64,000 nucleotides of DNA from Burkholderiaceae bacterium. GTDB lineage: Bacteria > Pseudomonadota > Gammaproteobacteria > Burkholderiales > Burkholderiaceae_C. Positions within the stretch are counted from its first letter, which is position 1, and every line of letters begins with the position of its first letter. The DNA lies in assembly GCA_023954095.1 (NCBI GenBank), contig JAMLIQ010000004.1, positions 43,144-107,143 on the forward strand, in the 5' to 3' direction. This document shows positions 25,134 through 37,040 of the stretch, piece after piece. Below the pieces are notes generated by a model, which was given only the letters and a program-made list of their open reading frames with translations, was not told where the DNA came from and did no database searches. Both the position numbers and the translations under genes were made by a program.

Positions 25134-25817
25134 TCAGGGCAGAGGGTTGATGCTCAACGCCAGCAGGGCCGAAAGCTGGCACAGCGGCCGCCCCGAGCTT
25201 TGCTGGAGCGCGTTGAACGCCGCCTGCACGGCTTGCAGGTCGCGCTGGCTGGCGGGTGCGCGGGCGATGGCGCCAGCGGCCACGAGGCGGGCCACGACGT
25301 CGCTGGTCAGCAGGAAGGTGTCCTTGCCGGCCAGGCGCAGGAACCCGGCCGCCGAGCGCCCGCCCAGGCGCGCGCCGCGCTCGGCCAGCAGGCGCCACAG
25401 GCCAATGGTGTTGGTGCCGGGCCAGTCGGCGATGAATGCGCCAAAACTGCAACCCTGTTCCTGGCGGATGTCCAGGATGAACCGGGCGTTGTGCGGAATG
25501 GTCTGCAGCTTGGCGCGGTCGCGGATGAGACGGGTATTCTGCATGTGCGCTTCGAGCTGCTCCGGGCCGAGCCGCGCCATCTGCTCGGGCGCAAAGTCCG
25601 CAAAGGCGGCTTCGAATTCGGGCCATTTGGCGTCGACCACCGTGTGCCGCATCCCGGCCTGGAACACGCGCTGGCTCATGGCGGAAAGATAGCGGTCGTC
25701 GCCCTTGCGCCGCAGCGCGTCGGGGGACAGTGGCTGGGGCAGGAAGGCTTCCAGCGCGGCATCGGAGGCGAAGCGCGCGCGCACGGTGCCGTAGAGCCAG
25801 GGGTAGTCGAGGGGCAT
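25134..25817 (-). CDS. DNA-3-methyladenine glycosylase I-like protein
   Basis: The 227-residue protein resembles the Tag/COG2818 family, with AMSQRVFQAGMRHTVVDAKW, PEFEAAFADFAPEQMARLGP and LIRDRAKLQTIPHNARFIL matching the helical repair fold. Tag removes 3-methyladenine from alkylated DNA. This is a divergent subgroup with a C-terminal extension (residues 165-227), so substrate range is uncertain. It lies 71 bp downstream of rpoD on the same strand, beyond a strong terminator. Confidence 0.78.
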   Translation of the reverse strand: MPLDYPWLYGTVRARFASDAALEAFLPQPLSPDALRRKGDDRYLSAMSQRVFQAGMRHTVVDAKWPEFEAAFADFAPEQMARLGPEQLEAHMQNTRLIRDRAKLQTIPHNARFILDIRQEQGCSFGAFIADWPGTNTIGLWRLLAERGARLGGRSAAGFLRLAGKDTFLLTSDVVARLVAAGAIARAPASQRDLQAVQAAFNALQQSSGRPLCQLSALLALSINPLP

Positions 25818-25840
25818 GGGGATTCTCGTCCGGCGGGCAC

Positions 25841-25873
25841 AAAAAAACCCGGTCCCATGGTGGCGGGGCCGGG
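25841..25873 (-). terminator. Intrinsic terminator of rpoD
   Basis: On the reverse strand a 9-bp stem (25865-25873 with 25848-25856, one G-U pair) closes an 8-base loop and is followed by seven T residues (25841-25847). It begins 16 bp after the rpoD stop. Confidence 0.82.
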
Positions 25874-25888
25874 CTCTGGAGGCTGTGC

Positions 25889-28252
<2,364 letters not shown>

Positions 28253-28483
28253 GGACAACCTCAAAATCAAAAAAGAGACAAAGAAAACGCAAGCGCCACG
28301 GATCCCGGCGCGGGAGGCACGGCAAAGGCAGAGCCTTCGCGGTTCGAGGAGTGGATCCTCGGGGGCAAGATGTCTGGGCGAACATTTGGTGTGCAGTCCT
28401 TGCGGTATGTTGGGCGGTTGTGCGTGTGTGTCACGGTGGCCCGGCCCGGAGGTGCTGCTGTCGCTCTTGCCGACAAACCTTAC

Positions 28484-28489
28484 ATTATA
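28484..28489 (-). promoter_or_regulatory. Putative rpoD promoter -10 element
   Basis: On the reverse strand a perfect TATAAT hexamer lies about 230 bp upstream of the rpoD start and just beyond the dnaG stop. No good -35 hexamer is found at 16-18 bp; ATCTTG at 17 bp is the nearest. The 253-bp leader between dnaG and rpoD holds no gene. Confidence 0.45.
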
Positions 28490-28505
28490 CCGATGGCTGA
28501 CTATT

Positions 28506-30455
28506 TCAAGATGGTTTGACCATTTTGGCTTGCAGTGCGTTGCGTTTTTGCTCTAGCGTGCGGTAGCGCTCCAGCGCACTGGGGTCCTGGGTGGCCTGTG
28601 CGATCAGTATTTTTTGCTGGGCCTTGATGTCGTCGATCAGCATGCGATCAAGCAGGTCGCGCAGTTCCAGGCGCAGTTCCTGCAGGTCGCCCTCGGTCTG
28701 GGCGTGGGATCCGGTCATCACCTTCTGTGCCAAAGTCTCGCAGGCGTGGCCGCTCAGGCTTTCGCGCAGCACGGCCCAGGGCAGGGCGCCCTGGGTGTGG
28801 AACTGGTCTTCCAGCCAGGCAAACAGCGGCCCATGCGGTGCGGGCTGGGCACACAGCACGGCATGATCTTCATGGCCCAGGTGTTCCAGAAAATCCATGT
28901 GCGACAGCAGCAGTCGCGCTGCATGGTCGATGCGTCCCGTTGCGGGGCTGCGGGGCAGGCGCGGCTGGGGCGGCCACGGGCTGTCGTCCTTTTTTGCCCA
29001 GCGGCCGGCCTTCCAGCCGCCGCTTTTGCGTGTGCTGGTATGGGCGGGGTATCCGCCGTCGCCTGGCGCAAACCAGCCTGCGTCCGGCGGGGGGCTGTCC
29101 CAGGACGGTGCAGCGGGGACAGCGCCGACAGGGCGGCGTGCAGCGTCCCGCGCATGGGCTTGTTTCCACAGGTCGGTGAGATCGTGTGCATCGAGCTGGG
29201 CTCGCTCTGCCAGCTCGCCCAGCAGTTGGCGCTTGAGTGCGCCGTCCGGCAGCAGGCTCCACAGGGGGCGGGCATTGCTGGCCATGTGGGCGCGTCCTTC
29301 GGTGGTGCCCAGGTCGCAGCCCTCGCTGGCGGCATCGAGCAGGAATCGGCTCAGAGGTACGGCGTCACCGATCAGGCGGGCGAAGGCGTCGCTGCCATGG
29401 GCGCGCACAAAGCTGTCCGGGTCGTGTTCGGCGGGCAGGAACAGGAACTTGATACTGCGCGTATCGCTCGCGTGCGGCAGGGCGCCGTCGAGGGCCTTGC
29501 GGGCTGCGCGTCGGCCTGCGCTGTCGCCATCGAAGCTGAACACCACCGTGTCCGTAAAGCGCAGGAGCTTTTGCACATGGTCCGGGGTGCAGGCCGTGCC
29601 CAGGGTGGCGACGGCGTTGGGAAAACCCAGCTGCGCCAGCGCGACCACGTCCATGTAGCCCTCGGTGACCAGCGCATAGCCCTGTTCCCGGATGGCGGTG
29701 CGCGCCTCGAACAGGCCATACAGCTCGCGGCCCTTGTGGAACACCGGGGTCTCGGGCGAGTTGAGGTATTTGGGTTTGTCGTCGCCCAGCACCCGCCCGC
29801 CAAAGCCGATGCATTCGCCCTTGACGTTGCGGATCGGGAACATCACGCGGTCGCGGAATCGGTCGTAGCGCTTGTCGCCGTCGTCCGGATTGACGATGAC
29901 CAGGCCGCTTTCTTCGAGCAGCGGGTCGTCGTACTGGGGAAATACGCTGGCCAGGCTGCGCCAACCCTCGGGCGCATAGCCTAGCCCGTAGTCCCGGGCG
30001 ACCTGGCCGGAAACGCCCCGTCCCTTGAAATAGGCGATGGCCCGCGGAGACTCGCGCAACTGGCGGCGGTAAGCCTCGGCGGCTTTTTCCAGGACATCGG
30101 TCAGTGTGGCCTGCTTCTGCCGGGCGGCGGCGGCGCGCTCTTTTTCCTGCGGCGAGATGTCGTCGTCCGGTACCTGCAGGCCCACTTGTTGCGCCAGGTC
30201 CTGTACCGCCTCGACAAAGCCCATGCCGGCATGTTCCATGAGAAAACCAATGGCATTCCCGTTTTTGCCGCAGCCAAAACAATGGTAGAACTGCTTGGAC
30301 GGACTGACGCTGAACGACGGAGATTTCTCGCCATGGAAGGGGCACAGCCCCATGAAATTGGCGCCGCCTTTTTTCAGGGGAACGTAGCGGCCCACGATGT
30401 CGACCACATCAACGCGCGCAAGCAGTTCCTGAATAAAAGACTGAGGGATCGTCAC
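28506..30455 (-). CDS. dnaG: DNA primase
   Basis: The 649-residue primase makes RNA primers at the replication fork. The N-terminal zinc ribbon shows C38, H41, C59 and C62 ([31 protein letters not shown]). The core domain includes [20 protein letters not shown], the TOPRIM domain [20 protein letters not shown] and [17 protein letters not shown], and the C-terminal third is the helical DnaB-binding region. The start is a GTG giving [20 protein letters not shown]. rpoD follows downstream. Confidence 0.96.
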   Translation of the reverse strand: MTIPQSFIQELLARVDVVDIVGRYVPLKKGGANFMGLCPFHGEKSPSFSVSPSKQFYHCFGCGKNGNAIGFLMEHAGMGFVEAVQDLAQQVGLQVPDDDISPQEKERAAAARQKQATLTDVLEKAAEAYRRQLRESPRAIAYFKGRGVSGQVARDYGLGYAPEGWRSLASVFPQYDDPLLEESGLVIVNPDDGDKRYDRFRDRVMFPIRNVKGECIGFGGRVLGDDKPKYLNSPETPVFHKGRELYGLFEARTAIREQGYALVTEGYMDVVALAQLGFPNAVATLGTACTPDHVQKLLRFTDTVVFSFDGDSAGRRAARKALDGALPHASDTRSIKFLFLPAEHDPDSFVRAHGSDAFARLIGDAVPLSRFLLDAASEGCDLGTTEGRAHMASNARPLWSLLPDGALKRQLLGELAERAQLDAHDLTDLWKQAHARDAARRPVGAVPAAPSWDSPPPDAGWFAPGDGGYPAHTSTRKSGGWKAGRWAKKDDSPWPPQPRLPRSPATGRIDHAARLLLSHMDFLEHLGHEDHAVLCAQPAPHGPLFAWLEDQFHTQGALPWAVLRESLSGHACETLAQKVMTGSHAQTEGDLQELRLELRDLLDRMLIDDIKAQQKILIAQATQDPSALERYRTLEQKRNALQAKMVKPS

Positions 30456-30511
30456 GCGGCTATTGTCCGCGTAAACTGGATGTTACTTATGGTTGCAACC
30501 CGGGGCTGTCG

Positions 30512-31579
30512 ATGTCGTTGAACACAATCCGGATGCGGTACGGGTGGCTTTTGCCCGTGCTGGCGGTCGTCGGGTGGGCCTTGCTGGTATCTCCGGCGCA
30601 AGCCGTGCAAGCCACCTTGCGGGTGCTGGCCTGGTCCGGTTATGCCGACCCGGACCTTGTGGCAGTGTTTGAAAAACGTCACGGCGTGCGCGTGGAAGTG
30701 ACCACGGTCGGTTCAGACGATGTTTTGCGCGCCAAGCTTGCCGACACCAGGGCACCTGCTTTTGACGTGGTGGCCGCCAATACCGTGGAGATTGCACGCT
30801 TTGTGGAGTTGCAGCAGCTGGCGCCCCTGGCCATGGCCGACATTCCCAATGCGGCGCGGCAATTGCCCCGGTTTCAAAAGCTCGATGCCATTGCCGGCAT
30901 CACGCGGCAGGGGCAGGTGTATGCCGTGCCTTATACCTACTCCGAGATGGGGCTGATCTATGACCGCCAGCAACTGCGGGAGCCGCCCGATTCGCTGGCT
31001 GCGCTGTGGGACCCCCGCTGGCAAGGGCAGGTGCTGGCGTTTGATGGCGGCAGCCACGCTTTTTCGTTGGCGGCGCTGCACCTGGGGTTGCCCCCTTTTC
31101 ACATCGATCCGGCGCAGTGGGGGGCGGTGTCCCGGGATCTGGTGGCGCTGCGGCGCAATGTGCTTTCGCTCTATACGCTTCCGGAAGAATCCCTCGATCT
31201 GTTTCGCAGGCATGGGGTGGCGGTGATGCATGCCAACTATGGGCAGCAGCAGCTCAAGTTGTTTCAGGATGCCGGACTGGATGTGGGCTATGTGGTGCCC
31301 CGAGAGGGGGCGCTGGCGTGGCTGGACTGCTGGGCGATCTCCAGCCGCTCCCGGCAGCAGCCCCTGGCGGCGCAGTGGATCAACTACATGCTCGAACCCC
31401 AGGTGGGCCGCGAACTCACGCGCCGCCAGGGGCTGGCCAACACGCTGGAAGAGCCGCAAGGGCTGGCAGGCGGCGTGGTGAAAGGGCCCATTCTGTGGCT
31501 GCAACCCCTGGAAGATACGGAGCGGCGAGAACGGCAGTGGCAGCGCATCGTTTCGGGTGACCGGCCCGAGAGGTTCTGA
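30512..31579 (+). CDS. PotD-like periplasmic polyamine/solute-binding protein
   Basis: The 355-residue protein has a signal peptide (about 1-32, ending SPAQAVQA) and the extracellular solute-binding fold of the spermidine/putrescine group: LRVLAWSGYADPDLVAVFEK, YAVPYTYSEMGLIYDRQQL and LAWLDCWAISSRSRQQPLAA, which is the region contributing W and D ligand contacts in PotD. No permease or ATPase gene is near. Instead a diguanylate cyclase gene starts 3 bp after its stop, so it may act as a sensor subunit and not in uptake. The ligand is unproven. Confidence 0.85.
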   Translation: MSLNTIRMRYGWLLPVLAVVGWALLVSPAQAVQATLRVLAWSGYADPDLVAVFEKRHGVRVEVTTVGSDDVLRAKLADTRAPAFDVVAANTVEIARFVELQQLAPLAMADIPNAARQLPRFQKLDAIAGITRQGQVYAVPYTYSEMGLIYDRQQLREPPDSLAALWDPRWQGQVLAFDGGSHAFSLAALHLGLPPFHIDPAQWGAVSRDLVALRRNVLSLYTLPEESLDLFRRHGVAVMHANYGQQQLKLFQDAGLDVGYVVPREGALAWLDCWAISSRSRQQPLAAQWINYMLEPQVGRELTRRQGLANTLEEPQGLAGGVVKGPILWLQPLEDTERRERQWQRIVSGDRPERF

Positions 31580-31582
31580 CGC

Positions 31583-33277
31583 ATGCGCTGGACCATTGGC
31601 TTTCGTCTCGGGTTCCTGCTGGCCTGTTTCAGCCTGGGTGCGGCGCTGCTGGTGGGCTATTTCACTTTTGCAGCCGGGCGTGACATGCTCAACGATCGTG
31701 CCCGCAGCACCCTGCTGGCGACCACGCAGATCCTGACGCAACATCTGCAGACCGGGTTTGGCAGCGTGGCGCGCGACACTTCCCTGCTGGCCTCCCTGGT
31801 CGCGCAGACCCAGGACAGGGATGCACCGGGTGCGGCCCAGGTGCTGGACAAGGATCGCCTGGCCAGCGCTTTCCGGGCGATGCTGACGGCCCGCCCGGCG
31901 TACCTGCAGATCCGCTGGATCAGCGCGCAGGACCATGGCCTGGAGTTGGTGCGTGTAGAGCGCTCTGACCGGGGTCTGGTACGTATCGAGGGCGATGCGC
32001 TGCAGGAGAAAGCCCATTTCCCCTTTGTGTTCGAAACGCTCAAGCTCGGTGCAAATGCGATCTACATGTCCGAATTCGGCCTGAACCACGAAGGCGGCAT
32101 GGACCAGGGTGCCGGACAGCCGGTTTTCAACATGGCTACCAGCGTTGTGCAGGGCGGGCGTGTGCTCGGCGTGGTTGTCATCCGGGTGGCTGCCGATGGG
32201 TTCTTTGCGAATTTCAGCGCTGGACTGCCCATGCCCTATGCCTTTTATCTGACCAACCGCTGGGGCGATTTTCTGGTGCACGCCGACCGGCAGCAGGCCT
32301 ATGGGTTCGACCGAGGGCAGCGCATTCTGGCGCAGGACCGCATGCCGGAGATCGGGCAGATTGTGGAGGGCCACCGCCGCCAGGTGGTGATGGAGCACCC
32401 GGGCATTGACGGCAATCCCCAGGCGCTGGCCTTTGTGCGCATGCCGTTGGGTTTCCAGGAAGATGGGCGTTTTCTGGTCGTTGGCTTGTCGCAACCCATG
32501 GCCGTGATCCAGAGCGAGGTGGTCGGGCTGGGGTACAGCATTCTCAAGGTGCTGCTGGTGCTGTGCCTGGCGGGGCTGTTGCTGGCGGCCTGGGTGTCCC
32601 GCGTGGTGACCGGGCCGCTCCAGTCCATGGTGCGGGCCACCCGCGCATTTTCGCAGGGGCGCGCCCATGGGGCGTTGCCCGTGCACCGGCACGATGAGCT
32701 CGGTGATCTGGCCCGCAGTTTCAGCGACATGGAGCAGCAGATTGGCCTGCAGATGGCCGAGCTCAATGCCAGCCGCGATGCCATGACCCACCTGGCCTAT
32801 CACGACGCGCTGACCGGCCTGCCCAACCGCCGCATGTTCGAGCAGCAGTTGGCGCAGGCGCTGGAGATGGCGCGCCGCAGCGGCAGGCCGTGCGCGCTGC
32901 TGTTTGTGGACCTGGATGATTTCAAACCCATCAACGACAACCTGGGCCATGCCGTGGGCGACGCCGTGCTCAAGGCCACGGCGCGAACCATCCGCGGCGC
33001 TGTGCGCCAGGTCGATACGGTGGCGCGACTGGCGGGTGACGAATTTACCGTGCTGTGCGAGAACGTCGATTCTGACGCCGCCGCCGAGCAGATTGCGCAC
33101 AAGCTGCAGCTGGCTTTCGAGCCGCCGCTGGACATCCACGGCAAACCCTATGCAGTGCGGGCCAGTATTGGCCTGAGCATGTTCCCGCGCGATGCCCAGG
33201 ATGCCCATACCCTGCTGGCCAGCGCCGATGCTGCCATGTACCGGGTCAAAATGAGCCGCCGCAACGGCATTGCGTAG
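31583..33277 (+). CDS. Membrane diguanylate cyclase with periplasmic sensor and HAMP
   Basis: The 564-residue protein has a first membrane helix at about 7-27, a periplasmic region of about 290 residues with a Cache-like pattern, a second helix at about 314-336 (ILKVLLVLCLAGLLLAAWVS), a HAMP domain with TGPLQSMVRATRAFSQGR, and a GGDEF domain from about 398. The signature is AGDEF (A484-F488), a variant found in active cyclases, and an inhibitory-site RxxD (R475-D478) lies five residues before it. It would make cyclic di-GMP in response to a periplasmic signal, probably relayed by the adjacent binding protein. Confidence 0.9.
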   Translation: MRWTIGFRLGFLLACFSLGAALLVGYFTFAAGRDMLNDRARSTLLATTQILTQHLQTGFGSVARDTSLLASLVAQTQDRDAPGAAQVLDKDRLASAFRAMLTARPAYLQIRWISAQDHGLELVRVERSDRGLVRIEGDALQEKAHFPFVFETLKLGANAIYMSEFGLNHEGGMDQGAGQPVFNMATSVVQGGRVLGVVVIRVAADGFFANFSAGLPMPYAFYLTNRWGDFLVHADRQQAYGFDRGQRILAQDRMPEIGQIVEGHRRQVVMEHPGIDGNPQALAFVRMPLGFQEDGRFLVVGLSQPMAVIQSEVVGLGYSILKVLLVLCLAGLLLAAWVSRVVTGPLQSMVRATRAFSQGRAHGALPVHRHDELGDLARSFSDMEQQIGLQMAELNASRDAMTHLAYHDALTGLPNRRMFEQQLAQALEMARRSGRPCALLFVDLDDFKPINDNLGHAVGDAVLKATARTIRGAVRQVDTVARLAGDEFTVLCENVDSDAAAEQIAHKLQLAFEPPLDIHGKPYAVRASIGLSMFPRDAQDAHTLLASADAAMYRVKMSRRNGIA

Positions 33278-33303
33278 TTTTCTTCCCTTTCTTCGCCCGA
33301 CCC

Positions 33304-34950
33304 ATGACATCCATCTTTGACCAGAACCTTCCGCGCACCGCCGCCAACTTCGCGCCCCTGTCGCCCCTGGGCTTCATCGAGCGCACGGCCGAGGTGTACC
33401 CCGAGCGCCTGGCCATCGTGCATGGCAGCCTGCGCCAGACCTGGGCGCAAACCTATGCCCGCTGCCGCCAGCTGGCCAGTGCGCTACGGCGCAGCGGCAT
33501 CGGCAAGAACGATACCGTGGCCGTCATGCTGCCCAACACCCCGCCCATGGTGGAGGCGCACTTTGGCGTGCCCATGGCGGGGGCGGTGCTCAATGCCATC
33601 AACACCCGGCTCGATCCGGAAACCGTGGCCTTCATGCTGGACCATGGCGAGGCCAGGGCCGTGATCGTGGACCCGGAGTTCGCCCCGGTCATGGCCAAGG
33701 CCCTGGCCCTGCGCAAGAACCCGGCGCCGCTGTTGGTGATCGATGCGGAAGATGCCCTGTATGGCCCCGCCAGCCAGCTGCTGGGCAACACGACCTACGA
33801 GGCCTTCCTGGCCACCGGGGATGCCGCGTTCGCCTGGGATCTGCCGTCTGACGAGTGGGATGCCATTGCCCTCAACTACACGTCAGGCACCACGGGCAAC
33901 CCCAAGGGCGTGGTCTACCACCATCGGGGCGCGGCGGCCAATGCCATCAGCAACGTGCTGGAATGGGACATGCCCAAGCACGCCGTGTACCTGTGGACGC
34001 TGCCCATGTTCCACTGCAATGGCTGGTGTTTCCCGTGGACGGTGGCGGCGCGCGCCGGCGTCAACGTGTGCCTGCGCCGCGTGGATGCGCAAGCCATTTT
34101 TGATGCGATGCGTGAGCACGGCGTGACGCACTATTGCGGTGCGCCCATCGTGCACGGCTTGCTGGTCAATGCGCCCGAGGCCATGAAGTCGGGTGTGCCC
34201 GCAGGCGTCCGGGCCATGGTGGCGGGCGCGGCGCCCCCGGCCTCGATGATTGAGGGGATGGAGAAAATGGGGTTCGATTTGACCCATGTCTATGGCCTGA
34301 CGGAGGTGTACGGCCCCGCCACGGTGTGCGCCAAACACGAGGCGTGGGACCAGCTCGACATTGGCGAGCGCGCCCGCCTCAACGCCCGCCAGGGCGTGCG
34401 CTACCACCTGGAGCGCGATGTGCGCGTGCTCAACCCTGAAACCATGCAGCCTGTGCCACAAGATGGCGAAACCATGGGCGAGATCATGTTCAAGGGCAAC
34501 ATCGCCATGAAGGGCTACCTGAAGAACCCGCAGGCGACCGAAGAAGCCTTTGCCGGTGGCTGGTTCCACAGCGGCGACCTGGCGGTGCAGTACCCCGACG
34601 GCTACATCAAGATCAAGGACCGCAGCAAGGACATCATCATCTCGGGCGGCGAGAACATCTCGTCCATCGAGGTGGAGGATGTGCTCTACCGCCACCCCGA
34701 TGTGCTGGCCGCTGCCGTGGTCGCCAAGCCCGATGCCAAGTGGGGCGAAACGCCGTGCGCCTTCGTCGAATTGAAACTGGGCGCGCAGGCCACGCCGCAA
34801 GACATCGTGGCGCACTGCAAGAAGCACCTGGCTGGCTTCAAGGTGCCGCGTGCGGTGGTGTTTGGCGAGTTGCCCAAGACCAGCACGGGCAAGATCCAGA
34901 AGTTCGAGTTGCGCAAACGCGCCGGGTCGGCTGATGCCATTGATGTCTGA
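33304..34950 (+). CDS. AMP-forming acyl-CoA synthetase (AlkK/DmdB-like)
   Basis: The 548-residue enzyme of the ANL superfamily activates a carboxylic acid as acyl-AMP and then acyl-CoA. The P-loop is YTSGTTGNPKGVVYHHRG, the adenylate motif is HVYGLTEVYGP, the hinge is GWFHSGDLAVQYPDGYIKIK followed by DRSKDIIISGGENI, and the catalytic lysine is in LPKTSTGKIQKFELR. The closest groups by eye are medium-chain acyl-CoA and methylthiopropionyl-CoA ligases. It follows the diguanylate cyclase by 26 bp. Confidence 0.92.
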   Translation: MTSIFDQNLPRTAANFAPLSPLGFIERTAEVYPERLAIVHGSLRQTWAQTYARCRQLASALRRSGIGKNDTVAVMLPNTPPMVEAHFGVPMAGAVLNAINTRLDPETVAFMLDHGEARAVIVDPEFAPVMAKALALRKNPAPLLVIDAEDALYGPASQLLGNTTYEAFLATGDAAFAWDLPSDEWDAIALNYTSGTTGNPKGVVYHHRGAAANAISNVLEWDMPKHAVYLWTLPMFHCNGWCFPWTVAARAGVNVCLRRVDAQAIFDAMREHGVTHYCGAPIVHGLLVNAPEAMKSGVPAGVRAMVAGAAPPASMIEGMEKMGFDLTHVYGLTEVYGPATVCAKHEAWDQLDIGERARLNARQGVRYHLERDVRVLNPETMQPVPQDGETMGEIMFKGNIAMKGYLKNPQATEEAFAGGWFHSGDLAVQYPDGYIKIKDRSKDIIISGGENISSIEVEDVLYRHPDVLAAAVVAKPDAKWGETPCAFVELKLGAQATPQDIVAHCKKHLAGFKVPRAVVFGELPKTSTGKIQKFELRKRAGSADAIDV

Positions 34951-34986
34951 TCGCCCTGCACGGCCCTACGGGCGGCGCAGGGGATG

Positions 34987-35055
34987 GATTGCTATATTGT
35001 TTGTAGCTTCCAGCGCTTGACCATCAAGCGCTGGAGCCTGTTTTTATCAAAATCA
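34987..35055. repeat. Interspersed palindromic repeat, best-preserved copy
   Basis: The arms TCCAGCGCTTGA (35009-35020) and TCAAGCGCTGGA (35024-35035) are perfectly complementary around three bases. Flanks are ATTGCTATATTGTTTGTAGC and CTGTTTTTATCAAAATCAG. It lies between the convergent acyl-CoA ligase and gamma-glutamyltransferase genes and could serve as a two-way terminator. Confidence 0.8.
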
Positions 35056-36879
35056 GTCACCCATGACCACTCCCTCGCGCCGGGGGTCGGCACCGCCCAG
35101 CCACAGGGTCTTGCCATGGGCCTGGCCGCGGGTAATGGCCTGCAGGCCGCTGGTCATGTTCATCTCGCGCACCTCGGCGCCGCGTTCGCGCAGCGCCTGC
35201 ACCGTGGCGGGCGGGAAGCGTTTTTCCTCCAGCAGCGAAGGGCCGTTGAGTGAGGCGAAGTTGGGCAGGTCGATGGCTTTTTGTGGCGTCAGCCCCCAGT
35301 GGAGCACGCCATACAGCGTCTTGGCCGTGTAGTGGATGATGAGCGCGCCGCCCGGGCTGCCGCCGCTCATCAGCACCTGGCCCGTGGCCTTGTCGAGTAC
35401 CAGCGTGGGCGCCATGGACGAACGGGGGCGCTTGCCGGGCTGCACGCGGTTGGCAATGGGCTGGCCTTGGGCGTCGGTGGGGGCAAAGCTGAAATCGGTC
35501 AGTTCGTTGTTGAGCAGAAAGCCCCCGCTGCGGGCCGCGTTGGTGGTCACCATCTGCCGCGAACCAAAGGCGTCCTCGATGGTGGTCGTCATGGCCAGCG
35601 CGTTGCCCAGGCTGTCCACAATGCTGATGTGGCTGGTGCCGTATTCGGGCTGGTCGGGCATGGGGGCCTGGCTGGTCTTGAGGGGGCCGGGGGTGCCGGG
35701 CTGGGCCACTTTCATGCTTTGCGCGCCAATCAGCGCAGCGCGTTCGGCCAGGTAGGCAGGGTCCAGCAGGCGCATCCAGCTGCCGCCCGGGGGCTGCACG
35801 AAGTCGGGGTCGGCCACGTACAGGGCGCGGTCGGCAAAGGCCAGGCGCGAGGCCTCGGTGTACAGGTGCAGCCACTGGTGGGAGGGCAGGCCCTGGTCCA
35901 GCGGCAGGGTGGCGGCCTGGGTCTGGTTCAGGATGCCCAGGATTTGCCCGATGGCAAGGGCGCCGGAACTGGGCGGCGGAAAGCCGCAGAGGCGGTAGTC
36001 ATGCTCGCGGGCGCGGTAGTCGTGGCACAGGGCCTCGCGCTTCTTGGGCTGGTAGCCCGCCAGGTCGGCCAGCGCGAGCCGGCCAGGATTGTTCGGGTGA
36101 TTGCGCACCTTGTTGACGATGGCCTGGGCCAGCGGACCTTCGTAGAGGGCGGCGCTGCCCTGGGCGGCAATGCTGCGCAGCACGGCGGCCAGTTCGGGGT
36201 TCTTCAGCACGTGGCCCACAGGCCAGGGCTTGCCGCTGGCATCGTAGAAATAGGCTGCGGCCACAGGGTCTTTGCGCAGGTGCTTCTCGTTCGACAGCAG
36301 GGTGTGCAGCCGCGGGCTGACCTTGAAACCTTTTTCGGCCAGCACGATGGCCGGCTGGAACAGGGCGGCCCAGGGCATCTTGCCGTGTGCGCGGTGGGCC
36401 ATCTCCAGCATGCGCAGGGTGCCGGGCACACCGACCGAGCGGCCGCCCACCACGCCGTCGTGGAAGGCCATGGGTTTGCCGTTGGCGTCAAGGAAAAGTT
36501 TTTCGTCCGCGCTGGCGGGCGCAGTCTCGCGGCCGTCGTAGGCTTCGATGGCCTGGCCGTCCGAGTGCAGCAGGAAGGCCCCACCGCCAATACCGCTGGA
36601 CTGGGGTTCCACCAGGGTCAGGACCATCTGCACGGCGATGGCCGCATCGACGGCCGAGCCACCGGCCTTGAGTACCTGGTAACCGGCATCGGTCGCCAGC
36701 GGGTTGGCGGCTGCCACGGCAAACTGCGTAGTAGCCCAGCCGGGTTTTTCGGTGTAGCCCGAAGCGCCTTCGGGCTGTGCGGGCACGGTGTAGTGCAGCG
36801 TGGGGGAACTGGCGCAGCCTGCAAGCCAGGCGGCTGCGGCCAGCAGGCCGATACGGGACGCGGTGATGCGGTAAGGCAT
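35053..36879 (-). CDS. ggt: Gamma-glutamyltransferase (glutathione hydrolase), lipoprotein
   Basis: The 608-residue proenzyme splits itself into two subunits before a catalytic threonine, T415 in YGTSHISIVDSLGN. Other family motifs are AVAAANPLATDAGYQVLKAG, SGIGGGAFLLHSDGQAIEAY and SGGSPGGALIIHYTAKTLYG. The N-terminus has a lipoprotein signal peptide with lipobox LAGC (C22), so it is probably membrane-anchored in the periplasm, where it hydrolyses glutathione and other gamma-glutamyl compounds. It stands alone between two repeat elements. Confidence 0.94.
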   Translation of the reverse strand: MPYRITASRIGLLAAAAWLAGCASSPTLHYTVPAQPEGASGYTEKPGWATTQFAVAAANPLATDAGYQVLKAGGSAVDAAIAVQMVLTLVEPQSSGIGGGAFLLHSDGQAIEAYDGRETAPASADEKLFLDANGKPMAFHDGVVGGRSVGVPGTLRMLEMAHRAHGKMPWAALFQPAIVLAEKGFKVSPRLHTLLSNEKHLRKDPVAAAYFYDASGKPWPVGHVLKNPELAAVLRSIAAQGSAALYEGPLAQAIVNKVRNHPNNPGRLALADLAGYQPKKREALCHDYRAREHDYRLCGFPPPSSGALAIGQILGILNQTQAATLPLDQGLPSHQWLHLYTEASRLAFADRALYVADPDFVQPPGGSWMRLLDPAYLAERAALIGAQSMKVAQPGTPGPLKTSQAPMPDQPEYGTSHISIVDSLGNALAMTTTIEDAFGSRQMVTTNAARSGGFLLNNELTDFSFAPTDAQGQPIANRVQPGKRPRSSMAPTLVLDKATGQVLMSGGSPGGALIIHYTAKTLYGVLHWGLTPQKAIDLPNFASLNGPSLLEEKRFPPATVQALRERGAEVREMNMTSGLQAITRGQAHGKTLWLGGADPRREGVVMGD

Positions 36880-36960
36880 GGCAATCTCCAGGGGTCAAGG
36901 CGAAGCGGCCATGGTAAACGCCCCTGCGCGGTTGTGCCCGGCAGGCCAAGAAAGGAGTCA

Positions 36961-37031
36961 AGAAATTTAGGCTTTTTTGGCATCTAACGCTTGATGGATA
37001 AGCGCTATTAGCTATATAAATAGTAGCAATT
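36961..37031. repeat. Interspersed repeat between ggt and the phosphatase gene
   Basis: GAAATTTAGGCTTTTTTGGC, CTAACGCTTGATGGATAAGC and GCTATTAGCTATATAAATAG carry the family flanks. The inner arms CGCTT and AAGCG are inverted around seven bases. Confidence 0.6.
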
Positions 37032-37040
37032 TTCGAGGCC

